This document shows positions 16,944 to 26,326 of a DNA stretch of 64,000 nucleotides, in pieces; within the stretch, counting starts at the first letter, position 1; each line of letters begins with the position of its first letter. The stretch is taken from assembly GCA_963532425.1 (NCBI GenBank), contig CAUSKK010000003.1, positions 91,740-155,739 of the forward strand, given 5' to 3'. This DNA comes from CAUSKK01 sp963532425. GTDB taxonomy: Bacteria > Pseudomonadota > Gammaproteobacteria > Cardiobacteriales > Cardiobacteriaceae. The position numbers were made by a program, and so were the translations under genes. The notes beneath the pieces are model-generated. The model was not told where the DNA came from, made no database searches, and saw nothing but the letters and a program-made list of their open reading frames with translations.

Positions 16944-18662
16944 ATGAAACTAAAACTTACCGCCCTGCTGGTCAGCGGCGCTCTACTGAGCGCCTGCGGC
17001 GGCAGCCTGGTGAATCCGAACGTGTCGGTCTTTGTGCCCGAACACGCCCTGCCCCAGCCGTCGCCGACGCTGCAACCGCAACCCACCGTGGTGCCACCGG
17101 CCCCTACGGTTGTGCCACCGGCCCCGACCCTGCAACCCCAACCGACGGTGGCCCCGCAACCTACAGCTGTGCCGCCCGCGCCGACGGTCGCACCCCAGCC
17201 CACCTATAACCCGCAACCCAGCTACAATCCCCAACCCACAGTTGCACCCCAGCCGCAACCGAGCGTGAATCCGCAACCCACGGTGGTTCCACCCGCCCCG
17301 CAACCCAGCCCGGCCCCCAGCAATAATCCGCAGCCTTCGCCCGTGCCTCCGACTCCACCGGCGCCAACGCCCAGCAACAATCCACAGCCCACCGGGGTGC
17401 CACCCGCACCGCAGCCGTCGCCCACCCTGAATCCACCGGTGCCGGCGCCGACCAACATTCCACCGGTGGAACCCGGCATTCGCGGCAGCTTCAGCACTGA
17501 CAGCAGCCAGCTGGGCACCTTCAACGAATTCATCGCGTCGCCCATCACCCCGGCCATGGTCGCCTATCTGGAGCAAACCAACGCCTACCGCACCGAAAAA
17601 GGCCTGCCGCCGCTGACCTTCCGCAACAGCCTGAACAGCTATGCCCAGGTGCGGGCCGGGGAAATCACCGACCACTGGGAACATGAACGCCCCAACGGCA
17701 AGAAATTCGACGACAACGAGTATTTCAAAAACAACGACCCCAGCCAGACCACCCGCCAGGACGAGGATTTAATCGCCGGCCCCACGGCGCCGAACACCCC
17801 CGAGGGGGCCCTGGCCGCCGTCAAGCGGGCCCGCCGGGAATCCAGCTTCTACGGCAATATGGTGCAGGAGAAATTCAGCCACTTCGGCGTCGGCTATGCC
17901 CGCAAGGAAAACGACTACCACAAAAACTACTGGGTGCCTATGTACGGCAGCAGCACCGTGGACAGCACCGTCCATGACCCCAACACCGCCGTAACCGTGG
18001 ACCGGGCCCAGGCGCAAAACGCCCTGAACCAGGCGGTGCAGTTCGAGGGCGCCGTGAACGCGCTGAAAATCAACGCTCCCACCGTCGCCCAAAACGACAG
18101 CCTGAGCAGCGTTGCCCCCAATGCCCACGTGGTGAAATTGTCCGACCAGCACCGGCTGGTGATTCGCGGCGAGGGCGTCGCCGGCCAGTACCAGAGCTTC
18201 GGCGAGGTGCAGCAGAAGGCCAAGGGCGTCGAAACCGAAACCCAGCTGCCGGTGGGCTATTTCAACGTGGGTAAAGCCTTCGTGCCCGATGCCAACAGCG
18301 AGTTCAAGGGCAGCTACGAGGGCACGGCCATCGGTGATGTGGGCGGCCATAGCCGCGTGGTGGCCGACGTCAAGGCCGACGTGGACTTCAACCAGGGTTC
18401 CAAAAAAATGGAACTGCAGCTGAAGAACAGCCGCATGGGCAACAACGACCTGGCCCAGGCCCAGGCCCAGACGCTGAAACCGCAAAGCGCCTTGGACTTC
18501 AACGAAACCCTGAACTGGAATTCGGCCCAGGGTCAGTTTGAGGGCGCCACCGGCTCAGCCCGCTTCTACGGCCCGCAGGCCGACGAAATCGGCGGCCAGT
18601 TCCGGCGTCAGTACGACTACGAAACCTATCAGGGTGCCTACGGCGCCCGGCGCAAGCAGTAA
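16944..18662 (+). CDS. Surface lipoprotein paralogue: Pro-rich stalk, CAP/SCP domain, TbpB-like barrel
   Basis: 572 aa with the same layout as the gene at 14039: lipobox LLSAC (Cys18), Pro-rich stalk (about 35-165), CAP/SCP domain (TNAYRTEKGLPPLTF onward), and a C-terminal TbpB-like barrel ending FYGPQADEIGGQF. The CAP domain has diverged (DEDLIAG where the first copy has GENLHKG), while the barrel is practically identical in DNA. Gene conversion or strong selection on the barrel is likely. A terminator follows at 18683. Confidence 0.85.
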   Translation: MKLKLTALLVSGALLSACGGSLVNPNVSVFVPEHALPQPSPTLQPQPTVVPPAPTVVPPAPTLQPQPTVAPQPTAVPPAPTVAPQPTYNPQPSYNPQPTVAPQPQPSVNPQPTVVPPAPQPSPAPSNNPQPSPVPPTPPAPTPSNNPQPTGVPPAPQPSPTLNPPVPAPTNIPPVEPGIRGSFSTDSSQLGTFNEFIASPITPAMVAYLEQTNAYRTEKGLPPLTFRNSLNSYAQVRAGEITDHWEHERPNGKKFDDNEYFKNNDPSQTTRQDEDLIAGPTAPNTPEGALAAVKRARRESSFYGNMVQEKFSHFGVGYARKENDYHKNYWVPMYGSSTVDSTVHDPNTAVTVDRAQAQNALNQAVQFEGAVNALKINAPTVAQNDSLSSVAPNAHVVKLSDQHRLVIRGEGVAGQYQSFGEVQQKAKGVETETQLPVGYFNVGKAFVPDANSEFKGSYEGTAIGDVGGHSRVVADVKADVDFNQGSKKMELQLKNSRMGNNDLAQAQAQTLKPQSALDFNETLNWNSAQGQFEGATGSARFYGPQADEIGGQFRRQYDYETYQGAYGARRKQ

Positions 18663-18663
18663 C

Positions 18664-19371
18664 AGCGAAGCGCTTCCTGCCGCGTCCGCCCTCCGGGGCG
18701 GGCGCTTTTTTTTGTCCGGAGAACGGCCGGCCGCCCAGAAGGAAGCGCTTCGTTCTGGGGAGCAGCAGGACAAAGAAGCGCTTCGGCCCAGCCGCGTTTA
18801 GCTTTTAAAGCCCGCAACAGGGCCGGCTGAGCCAAAGGGGGAGCGCTTCGCTTCGGTAGATTAGAGGGAAGCGCTTCGTTTCTAGAGGGTTTAGGACAAT
18901 GAAGCGCTTCGGTCTGAAGATGAGCTAGAAGCCAATCAAAGAAGCGAGTCCAAAAGCGGAAGCGCTTCGGCTCGGCCGGGCCCCCAAGAGGAAGCGCTTC
19001 CTTTGGGGAAGTTAGAAGAAAGGGGAGCGCTTCGTTTCGGCAGATTAGAGGGAAAGGGGGAAGCGCTTCGCCCTAGAAAGTCTCATAACTCCGAAGCGCT
19101 TCGGCGGAAATGAATCTGAACGTTCAGCCCGGCGGCCGGCGCACCAATCCGAAGCGCTTCGGTTCGGGAAGCCACGAAATAAGGAAGCGCTTCGTTCTGG
19201 AAATCCGCCGAGCAACGAAGCGCTTCGGCCCGGCCGGTTTAGGTTTTAAAACCAACCGGGGGAGCGTACCTAAAAAGGGAAGCGCTTCGCTCCTATAGGT
19301 TTCGGAACAGGGAAGCGCTTCCAACTTCCAAGAAATACCGCCGGCGGCCGGGCAGCCATAAAGCCCCGGGG
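18664..19371. repeat. Decamer island 2
   Basis: About 0.7 kb of GAAGCGCTTC copies between the convergent genes for the lipoprotein (+) and obgE (-). In this island copies are mostly GGAAGCGCTTCG or CGAAGCGCTTCG. Spacer words are largely the reverse complement of those in islands 1 and 5. No gene seen. Confidence 0.9.
18683..18714 (+). terminator. Intrinsic terminator
   Basis: GCGTCCGCCC-TCCG-GGGCGGGCGC hairpin followed by eight T. Confidence 0.88.
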
Positions 19372-20496
19372 CTAGTCTTCGTCCGGGGGGGTGGGACTGG
19401 CTTCGCTGGGACTGGCGACGCTAGGGGTATCGGCAGCGGCGGAATCAACCCCGGCCGGGGCGTCGGCGCGCCATTCTTCCTCGTGCCACAGCTCCTCCAG
19501 GGCCGCCATCAGCGCATAGCACAGCTCCCGGCAGCCCTGGCCGCTGACCCCGGAAATGGCGAACACCGGCCCCGTCCAGTTCAGGGCGGCGACGATTTCC
19601 GCCCGTTTGGCTTCCTGTTCCTCGGGGCTGAGCAGGTCCATCTTATTGAGCACCAGCCAGCGCGGCTTGTCGCGCAGTTCGGCGCTGTATTTGCCCAGCT
19701 CTGTTTCCACCTGGCGGAAGTCCTCCAGCGGATTTTGGCTGTCGCTCAGCGGCGAACAGTCGAGCAGGTGCAGCAGAATCCGCGTCCGGGCCAGATGTTT
19801 CAAAAACTGGTGGCCCAGGCCGACGCCCTCGGCGGCGCCCTCCACCAGGCCGGGAATGTCGGCCATGACAAAGCTCTGCAGCAGGCCCACCGAGACCACG
19901 CCCAGGTTCGGATGCAGGGTGGTGAAGGGATAGTTGGCGATTTTCGGCCGCGCCTGGGACACCTGGCTAATCAGCGTCGATTTGCCGGCATTGGGCAGGC
20001 CGAGCAGGCCCACATCGGCCAGCACCTTCAGTTCCAGGCGCAGATAGCGTTCCTCGCCCTCGCTGCCGGGTTTGCACTGGCGCGGGGCGCGATTGACCGA
20101 GCTTTTATAGCGGGTGTTGCCGATGCCGTGGAAGCCGCCCTGGGCCACCAGCAGCCGCTGGCCGGGCTGGAGCAGGTCGCCGATGAGCTCGTCGGTTTCC
20201 TCGGCGAACACCTGGGTGCCCACCGGCACCGGAATAATCAAATCTTCGCCGCTGAGACCGCGCTTGTTGCGGCCCTCGCCGGGGCGGCCGTTGGGGGCCT
20301 GGAAGGAACGCTGGTAGCGAAAATCGGCCAGGGTGTTGAGGTTGGCGCTGGCCTCCAGATAGACGCTGCCGCCGTCGCCGCCGTCGCCGCCGTCCGGCCC
20401 GCCGAAGGGCACGTATTTTTCGCGGCGGAAACTGACAATGCCGTTGCCGCCCTTGCCGGCCCGCACGTAAATGCTGGCCTCATCTACAAATTTCAT
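19372..20496 (-). CDS. obgE: GTPase Obg/CgtA
   Basis: 374 aa. The glycine-rich Obg fold comes first (FVDEASIYVRAGKGGNGIVSFRREKYVPFGGPDGG), then the G domain with P-loop GLPNAGKST, DIPGL (G3) and NKMD (G4). The C-terminal tail is short and acidic. It acts in 50S subunit assembly and stress control. It normally follows rpmA in gammaproteobacteria; here decamer island 3 lies upstream instead of ribosomal genes. Confidence 0.96.
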   Translation of the reverse strand: MKFVDEASIYVRAGKGGNGIVSFRREKYVPFGGPDGGDGGDGGSVYLEASANLNTLADFRYQRSFQAPNGRPGEGRNKRGLSGEDLIIPVPVGTQVFAEETDELIGDLLQPGQRLLVAQGGFHGIGNTRYKSSVNRAPRQCKPGSEGEERYLRLELKVLADVGLLGLPNAGKSTLISQVSQARPKIANYPFTTLHPNLGVVSVGLLQSFVMADIPGLVEGAAEGVGLGHQFLKHLARTRILLHLLDCSPLSDSQNPLEDFRQVETELGKYSAELRDKPRWLVLNKMDLLSPEEQEAKRAEIVAALNWTGPVFAISGVSGQGCRELCYALMAALEELWHEEEWRADAPAGVDSAAADTPSVASPSEASPTPPDED

Positions 20497-20577
20497 GAAA
20501 AACTCCTTGGGTTGGGCCCGCCCGGGGCCGCAAAAAGCTGATAAAAAAGTGGCTGCCTATATTAAAGGCTGGTCGCC

Positions 20578-20950
20578 GGGGAAGCGCTTCGTTTTGGCGC
20601 AGTGGCCGGGCTGGGGCGGATTCAAAGGGGGGGGTCCTTCTTCGCTTGCTCTTCGAGATGAAGCGCTTCGTTCGGGGGAGATAGATTTTCCGGCGACCCA
20701 AAAGGGAAGCGCTTCGGTCCAACGGGTTGGGAAGGAGGAAGCGCTTCGGTCCAAGAAGCCACAAAAAAGGGCAGCGGCCGGGGCTCGAGTGGTCAAGCCG
20801 AAGCGCTTCATTCTCAACGGGCCGGGGGAAGCGCTTCGCTTTGAGGAGATAGATTTCCCGGTGGCCGAAGAGGGGGAGCGCTTCGCTAGGAAACGCTCTA
20901 AACAGAAGAAGCGCTTCGGTTGGAGACAAAGGAGAAGCGCTTCGGGGTGA
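20578..20950. repeat. Decamer island 3
   Basis: About 0.4 kb with roughly ten decamer copies between obgE (starting at 20496 on the minus strand) and the small membrane-protein gene ending at 20962. The word GAGATAGATTTTCC and its variant occur twice, reverse complements of words in islands 1, 5 and 6. obgE's promoter must lie at or downstream of this island. Confidence 0.88.
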
Positions 20951-20961
20951 AGGCTTGAAAC

Positions 20962-21336
20962 CTAGCCCCGGCCCGGCCGTTCCCGGCTGAGGACATGCAG
21001 CAGGCGCCCCAGCCAGTAGCCGTGGCAGACCACCGGCAAACCGTAGAACAGCAGAAAGCGCTGCGCCCCCAGGGCCAGGGGCACCGTCGGCGAGCGGAAC
21101 AGCAGAAAAATCAGCGTCGGCCACAGCAGCAGCACCGGCCCCAGCAGCGGCCGGGGGTTGTGGCCCCGGGCCAGGGGCAGCGCCAGCAACAGCACCGGCC
21201 CGGCCAGCAGCAGCAGCAGCAGGCCGAGGGCGTCGCCAAAGGTCAGCGGCGGCCGGCCGAAAAAAATCATGGCCAGATAGAGCAGGGCCAGCAGCAGGGC
21301 CCCGCCGAGGCCGTAGCCGAGGAAGCGCTTCACCAT
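20962..21336 (-). CDS. Small hydrophobic membrane protein
   Basis: 124 aa with about four hydrophobic segments (LLALLYLAMIFF, LLLLLLAGPVLLLALPLA, LLGPVLLLWPTLIFLLF, FLLFYGLPVVCHGYWLG). The ATG at MVKRFLGY lies 2 bases past the ung stop, so it is probably co-transcribed with ung. The first codons contain a decamer copy. No family recognised. Confidence 0.6.
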   Translation of the reverse strand: MVKRFLGYGLGGALLLALLYLAMIFFGRPPLTFGDALGLLLLLLAGPVLLLALPLARGHNPRPLLGPVLLLWPTLIFLLFRSPTVPLALGAQRFLLFYGLPVVCHGYWLGRLLHVLSRERPGRG

Positions 21337-21337
21337 T

Positions 21338-22042
21338 TCACACCTGCCAGTTAATCGGCGTTTCGCCCCGGGCGCGCAGAATCTCATTGACCTGGTGGAA
21401 ATGGCCGCAGCCCACAAAGCCACCGCCGGCCAGGGGCGACGGGTGCACCGCCGTGAGAATGTGATGGCGCTGGCCGTCGATGAGTTTGGCCTTCTCCTTG
21501 GCGAAATTGCCCCAGAGCAGGAAAATCAGGCCCTCGCGGCCCTCGGAGAGCCGGCGGATAACCGCGTCGGTGAAGGGAATCCAGCCGATTTTGCTGTGGC
21601 TGCCGGCCTTGCCCGCCTCCACCGTCAGCGCCGCATTGAGCAGCAGCACGCCCTGGTCCGTCCAGGCGCTCAAATCGCCGTGGCTGGGCCGGACAAAGCC
21701 CGGCTCGGTGCGGGCCAACTCCTTGTAGATATTGTTCAGCGACGGCGGCACCTTGACCCCGGCCGGCACCGAAAAGGACAGGCCCATGGCCTGGCCGGGC
21801 TGGTGGTAGGGGTCCTGGCCGAGGATAACGACACGCACCCGGTCAAAGGGGGTCCGTTGGAAGGCGTTGAACAGCAGCCGATTGGGCGGATAGACGGTTT
21901 TACCGTCGGCCTTGGCCTGCAGCAGCGCCTTTTTAATCTCAAGAAAATAGGGGGCGGCGAACTCGTCGCGCAGGGCCGCCTTCCAGCTGGCTTCGATGCG
22001 AACCTGTTCCGGGTCAATGTGCATGGGGGCTGTGTTCCTCAT
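21338..22042 (-). CDS. ung: Uracil-DNA glycosylase
   Basis: 234 aa family 1 UDG that removes uracil from DNA in base-excision repair. The catalytic water-activating motif GQDPYH, the NNIYKEL region, LLLNAALTVEAGKAGSH and the HPSPLA motif are all present. Two starts are possible, the first ATG or the ATG six codons later (MHIDPEQ); the first was kept. Confidence 0.95.
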   Translation of the reverse strand: MRNTAPMHIDPEQVRIEASWKAALRDEFAAPYFLEIKKALLQAKADGKTVYPPNRLLFNAFQRTPFDRVRVVILGQDPYHQPGQAMGLSFSVPAGVKVPPSLNNIYKELARTEPGFVRPSHGDLSAWTDQGVLLLNAALTVEAGKAGSHSKIGWIPFTDAVIRRLSEGREGLIFLLWGNFAKEKAKLIDGQRHHILTAVHPSPLAGGGFVGCGHFHQVNEILRARGETPINWQV

Positions 22043-22163
22043 AATTTAACGGGGCCATCATTGTAACGGCCCCCCGCCCCGGCCCGTTGGAGCAAAATCC
22101 ACCGGCGTCCAGTAATATTTCCCAGCGGGGCCCCGAGCCCCGGCCTGAAAACGAGGAACCCCT

Positions 22164-23606
22164 ATGGCAAATATGGAAATTTTGGTCAATCACAGCCCCT
22201 ATGAAACCCGCGTCGCCCAGCTGGAAGATGGCGTCCTGCAGGAGGTCTACATCGAGCGGGCCCGGCAGCGGGGGCTGGTGGGCAATATTTACAAGGGCCG
22301 GGTCCAGCGCGTTCTGCCCGGCATGGACGCCTGTTTTGTCGATATTGGCCTGGACAAGGCCGGCTTCCTCCACATCAAGAATCTGGCCCACAGCCAGGAC
22401 CGGCCCATCGCCTCGCTGCTGCACGAGGGCCAGCATCTGCTGGTGCAGGTGCTGAAGGAACCCATCGGCTCCAAGGGCGCCCGGCTGACCACGGACATTT
22501 CGCTGCCCTCGCGCTTCCTCGTCTATCTGCCCGAGGCGAAGAACGACATCGGCGTTTCCTTCAAGATTGCCGAGGAGGAGCAGCGCCAGTTTCTGCGCGG
22601 CATCATGGCCGAATTCAATGCCGGCGGCTCCGGCGGTTTCATCGTGCGCACGGCGGTGGAGACGGCCGACGTGGAAGCGCTGCGCGCCGACCAGCAGTAT
22701 CTGCAACGGCTCTGGGCCGACATCCAGCGCCGGGCCGGGGCCGCCAAGGCCGGTACGCTGATTTACCGGGAACTGCCGCTCTATCTCAAAATCATGCGCG
22801 ACGTGCTGTCGCCGGCCGTGGCCCGCATCGTCGTTGACCATGCCGGCGCCCGCGACGAAATGGCCGAATTTGCCGCCAATTTCCTTGGCGCCCTCGGCGA
22901 CCGGCTCCAGCTACACGAGGACAGCATTGGCCTGTTCCAGCGCTATGGCATCGAGGCGGAAATTGAGCTGTGTCTGCACCGCCACGTGCAGCTCAAATCC
23001 GGCGGCACCCTCATCATCGACCAGACCGAGGCCATGACCACCATTGACGTCAATACCGGCGCCTTCGTCGGCAAGTCCTCCCAGCACGACACCATCTATA
23101 GAACCAATCTGGAGGCGGCCACGACCATCGCCCGCCAGCTGCGGCTGCGCAATATCGGCGGCATCATCATGATTGATTTCATCGACATGGAGGCCGAGGA
23201 GCACCGCCAGGCCGTGGTGGCCCAGCTGGAGGCGGCGCTGGCGGCGAGCAAGAGCAAGTACAGCATCAGCCCCATGTCGCCGCTGGGCATCATCGAGATG
23301 ACGCGCAAACGCACGAGCCAGAGCCTGACCCAGAGCCTGTGCGAAACCTGTCCCCACTGTCGCGGCCGGGGCTATGTCAAGACCCTGGAAACCCAGGCCT
23401 TCCAGCTGTTCCGCGACCTGCTCCACGAGGCCCGGGCCTTCAAACCGGCGGCACTCACCGTGGTGGGCCGGCCGGAGCTGGTGGATTTCATTCGGGCCGA
23501 GGAGGGCCCGGCCCTGGCCGATTTGCAGGCCCTGCTAGGGTTACCCATCGGCCTGGCCGCCGATGGCAGTCTGGAGGTGGGCCAGTACCACATTCGCCTC
23601 GGCTAG
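22164..23606 (+). CDS. rng: Ribonuclease G
   Basis: 480 aa single-strand-specific endoribonuclease of the RNase E/G family, processing 16S rRNA 5' ends and mRNAs. It has the S1-type start (GNIYKGRVQRVLPGMDACFVDIG), the catalytic DNase I-like region (TIDVNTGAFVG, MIDFIDMEAEEH) and the Zn-link CETCPHCRGRG. It lacks the long C-terminal scaffold of RNase E. Divergent from ung. Confidence 0.95.
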   Translation: MANMEILVNHSPYETRVAQLEDGVLQEVYIERARQRGLVGNIYKGRVQRVLPGMDACFVDIGLDKAGFLHIKNLAHSQDRPIASLLHEGQHLLVQVLKEPIGSKGARLTTDISLPSRFLVYLPEAKNDIGVSFKIAEEEQRQFLRGIMAEFNAGGSGGFIVRTAVETADVEALRADQQYLQRLWADIQRRAGAAKAGTLIYRELPLYLKIMRDVLSPAVARIVVDHAGARDEMAEFAANFLGALGDRLQLHEDSIGLFQRYGIEAEIELCLHRHVQLKSGGTLIIDQTEAMTTIDVNTGAFVGKSSQHDTIYRTNLEAATTIARQLRLRNIGGIIMIDFIDMEAEEHRQAVVAQLEAALAASKSKYSISPMSPLGIIEMTRKRTSQSLTQSLCETCPHCRGRGYVKTLETQAFQLFRDLLHEARAFKPAALTVVGRPELVDFIRAEEGPALADLQALLGLPIGLAADGSLEVGQYHIRLG

Positions 23607-23668
23607 GCCCTTGCAATGGTGCGGGCGATAAATTAACGTTTAGTCATCTTTAACATCACGAGGTTCCC

Positions 23669-25885
23669 ATGAGCACCATCATCTACACCCACACCGACGA
23701 AGCCCCGGCCCTGGCCACCCGCTCGCTGCTGCCGCTGCTGCGCGCCTTCACCGCCCCGGCCGGCGTCGATTTCCAGCTGGCCGATATTTCCCTGGCCGGC
23801 CGCATTCTGGCCCAGTTCGGGGACTATCTGACGCCGGAACAGCGGGTGCCCGATGCCCTGGCCGAGCTGGGCCAGCTGGTGCAACGGCCCGAAGCCAACG
23901 TGATTAAGCTGCCGAACATCAGTGCCTCCCAGCCCCAGCTGCTCAGTGCCATCAAAGAACTGCAAAGCCAGGGCTACGCCCTACCGGACTATCCCACCGA
24001 CCCCCAGAACGATAAAGAAAAGGACATTCGCGCCCGCTATGAGCGCGTCAAGGGCAGCGCCGTCAATCCGGTGCTGCGCGAGGGCAACTCCGACCGGCGC
24101 GCCCCCAAGGCGGTGAAGAATTTTGCGAAGAAGTTCCCCCACAGCATGGGCCCCTGGAGTAAAGACTCCCGCTCGGAGGTAGCCACCATGACGAGTGGCG
24201 ATTTTTTCCATAACGAACAGTCGGTTACCGTCCCCGAGGCCACCACGGTGCGCTTTGTCTTCACCGATGCCGCCGGCCAGAGCCAGGAGCTGCGGGCACC
24301 GCTGCCATTGCAGGCCGGAGAAATCATCGATGCCACCGTGCTCAGCCGCCGCGCCCTGCGCCAGTTTCTGGAGGCGGAAATTGCCGATGCCAAGGCCAAG
24401 GGCCTGCTGTTCTCCGTCCACCTGAAGGCAACGATGATGAAGGTGTCCGACCCGATTATCTTCGGCCAGGTGCTGGAAACCTTCTTTGCGCCGGTCTTTG
24501 CCGCCCACGGCGAAGCGCTTCGGGCCGCCGGCGTCAATGCCAATAACGGCCTGGCCGCCCTGCTCACGGCCATCGAAGCGCTCCCCGCCGACCAGCGGGC
24601 GGCCATCGAGGCCAGCATCGCCGCCACCTACGCCGAGCGGCCGGCCCTGGCCATGGTCGATTCGGACCGGGGCATCACGAATCTGCACGTGCCCAGCGAT
24701 GTGATTGTGGACGCCTCCATGCCGGCCATGATTCGCAATTCCGGCCGCATGTGGAACCGGGACGGCCAGGCCCAGGACACCAAGGCTGTGATTCCCGACA
24801 GCAGCTATGCCGGCATCTACCAGGCGGTCATTGATTTCTGCCGGGAGCATGGCGCCTTCGACCCGGCCACCATGGGCACGGTGCCCAATGTGGGCCTGAT
24901 GGCCCAGAAGGCCGAGGAGTACGGCTCCCACGATAAAACCTTTGAAATCAGCGGCCCGGGCACGGTGCGGCTGGTGGCCGACGATGGCCGGGTGCTGAGT
25001 GAACATCAGGTGGAAAGCGGCGACATCTGGCGCGCCTGTCAGGTCAAGGACGGGCCGGTGCGCGATTGGGTCAAGCTGGCGGTGCAGCGGGCCCGGCTCA
25101 GCGGCATGCCGGCGGTCTTCTGGCTCGACCCGCAGCGGCCCCACGACCGGGAGTTGATTAAAAAGGTGGAAAAATATCTGGCCGAAGCGGACAGCAGCGG
25201 CCTGGACATTCGCATTCTGGCTCCGGCCGAAGCCTGCACCCATACGCTGCGGCGGCTGAAAAACGGCGAGGACACCATTTCCGTCAGTGGCAACGTGCTG
25301 CGCGACTATCTCACCGACCTGTTCCCCATTCTCGAACTGGGCACCTCGGCCAAGATGCTGTCCATCGTGCCGCTGATGGCCGGCGGCGGTCTCTTTGAAA
25401 CCGGGGCCGGCGGTTCGGCGCCCAAGCACGTGCAGCAGTTCCTGGCCGAAAATCATCTGCGCTGGGATTCGCTCGGCGAGTTTCTGGCCCTGGCCGTGTC
25501 TCTTGAACATCTGGCCCAGCGCACGAACAACCCCCGGGCCCAGCTGCTGGCCGACAGCCTGGACCAGGCCACCGAAAAGCTGCTGCTGAACGACCAGTCG
25601 CCGAAGCGCAAGGCCGGCCAGCTGGACAATCGCGGCAGCCACTACTGGCTCGCCCGCCACTGGGCCGAAGCGCTGGCCGGGCAGAACCGCGATGGGGAGC
25701 TGGCGGCCCAATTTGCCCCGGTGGCGGCGGCCCTGGCGGCCAATGAAACGAAAATTCTGGCCGAACTGGCGGCCGGCGCCGGCCAGCCGGTGGACATCGG
25801 CGGCTACTACGCCCCGGACGAGGCCAAGGCCACGGCGGCCCTGCGTCCCAGTACCACGCTGAATGGGATTCTGGCCCAGCTCTAG
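23669..25885 (+). CDS. icd: Monomeric NADP-dependent isocitrate dehydrogenase
   Basis: 738 aa, the length and sequence type of the monomeric (IDH-II) class, which converts isocitrate to 2-oxoglutarate and CO2. Recognisable stretches include LPNISASQPQLLSAIKELQ, the GSAVNPVLREGNSDRRAP substrate region and MVDSDRGITNLHVPSDVIVD. A transcription terminator built from two decamer halves follows it. Confidence 0.95.
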   Translation: MSTIIYTHTDEAPALATRSLLPLLRAFTAPAGVDFQLADISLAGRILAQFGDYLTPEQRVPDALAELGQLVQRPEANVIKLPNISASQPQLLSAIKELQSQGYALPDYPTDPQNDKEKDIRARYERVKGSAVNPVLREGNSDRRAPKAVKNFAKKFPHSMGPWSKDSRSEVATMTSGDFFHNEQSVTVPEATTVRFVFTDAAGQSQELRAPLPLQAGEIIDATVLSRRALRQFLEAEIADAKAKGLLFSVHLKATMMKVSDPIIFGQVLETFFAPVFAAHGEALRAAGVNANNGLAALLTAIEALPADQRAAIEASIAATYAERPALAMVDSDRGITNLHVPSDVIVDASMPAMIRNSGRMWNRDGQAQDTKAVIPDSSYAGIYQAVIDFCREHGAFDPATMGTVPNVGLMAQKAEEYGSHDKTFEISGPGTVRLVADDGRVLSEHQVESGDIWRACQVKDGPVRDWVKLAVQRARLSGMPAVFWLDPQRPHDRELIKKVEKYLAEADSSGLDIRILAPAEACTHTLRRLKNGEDTISVSGNVLRDYLTDLFPILELGTSAKMLSIVPLMAGGGLFETGAGGSAPKHVQQFLAENHLRWDSLGEFLALAVSLEHLAQRTNNPRAQLLADSLDQATEKLLLNDQSPKRKAGQLDNRGSHYWLARHWAEALAGQNRDGELAAQFAPVAAALAANETKILAELAAGAGQPVDIGGYYAPDEAKATAALRPSTTLNGILAQL

Positions 25886-25907
25886 CCGGGCGAACGGACC
25901 CACAAAT

Positions 25908-26010
25908 AAAGAAAGCGCTTCCCCGGGGAGCGCTTCTTTTTTGGGCCGGAGCAGGAAGCGCTTCGGGCCGGCGGCCTTTAGGGGGGGGGAGCGCTTCCCC
26001 ATTCTGGGCC
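25908..26010. repeat. Short decamer cluster between convergent icd and tRNA-Leu
   Basis: Four decamer copies or halves within about 100 bp, again at a convergent junction. Confidence 0.75.
25912..25941 (+). terminator. Intrinsic terminator built from decamer halves
   Basis: Stem AAGCGCTTCCCC / GGGGAGCGCTT, one bulge, then six T. The stem arms are decamer sequence, showing the repeat being used as a terminator for icd. Confidence 0.8.
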
Positions 26011-26072
26011 AAAAAAAACGCCCCGGGGAAACCGGGGCGCGGGAATTTTACGTAAAAAGTCTGGACATAAAA

Positions 26073-26096
26073 AAAGCACCACTTTCAAGGTGGTGC
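26073..26096 (-). terminator. tRNA-Leu terminator overlapping the encoded CCA end
   Basis: GCACCACCTT-GAAA-GTGGTGC followed by seven T on the minus strand. The 5' arm of the hairpin includes the tRNA's last bases and CCA. Confidence 0.82.
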
Positions 26097-26177
26097 CCAG
26101 AAGAGGACTCGAACCTCCACAGGATTGCTCCCACTAGGACCTGAACCTAGCGCGTCTACCAATTCCGCCATCTGGGC
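26091..26177 (-). tRNA. tRNA-Leu (anticodon CAG)
   Basis: 87 nt including an encoded CCA. Acceptor GCCCAGA/TCTGGGC, a D arm with GGTAGACGC, an anticodon stem CTAGG/CCTAG around loop TTCAGGT (anticodon CAG, decoding CUG), a long type II variable arm and T arm GGTTCGAGTCC. All features fit a class II leucine tRNA. Confidence 0.96.
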
Positions 26178-26326
26178 CTTTTTGGTGCCAATGAAGGTGC
26201 CCATTCTATGCTTTTTTCGCCGGCGGTCAAGGGGGCGTGCCAAAATTTTTTTCCGGCCGCGCCAAAATCCCCCCGCCGCCGGGAAGCGCTTCGCTAAAAT
26301 GCCGTTTTCCATCACCCGTTTTCCCC

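Noticed and set aside
23981..26002. 673-codon ORF antisense to icd
   Set aside because: Lies entirely opposite the well-identified isocitrate dehydrogenase; typical shadow ORF of GC-rich DNA. The same applies to antisense ORFs opposite the fumarate reductase genes (11058-12680), priA (42987-44468) and the caspase gene (3742-4596).
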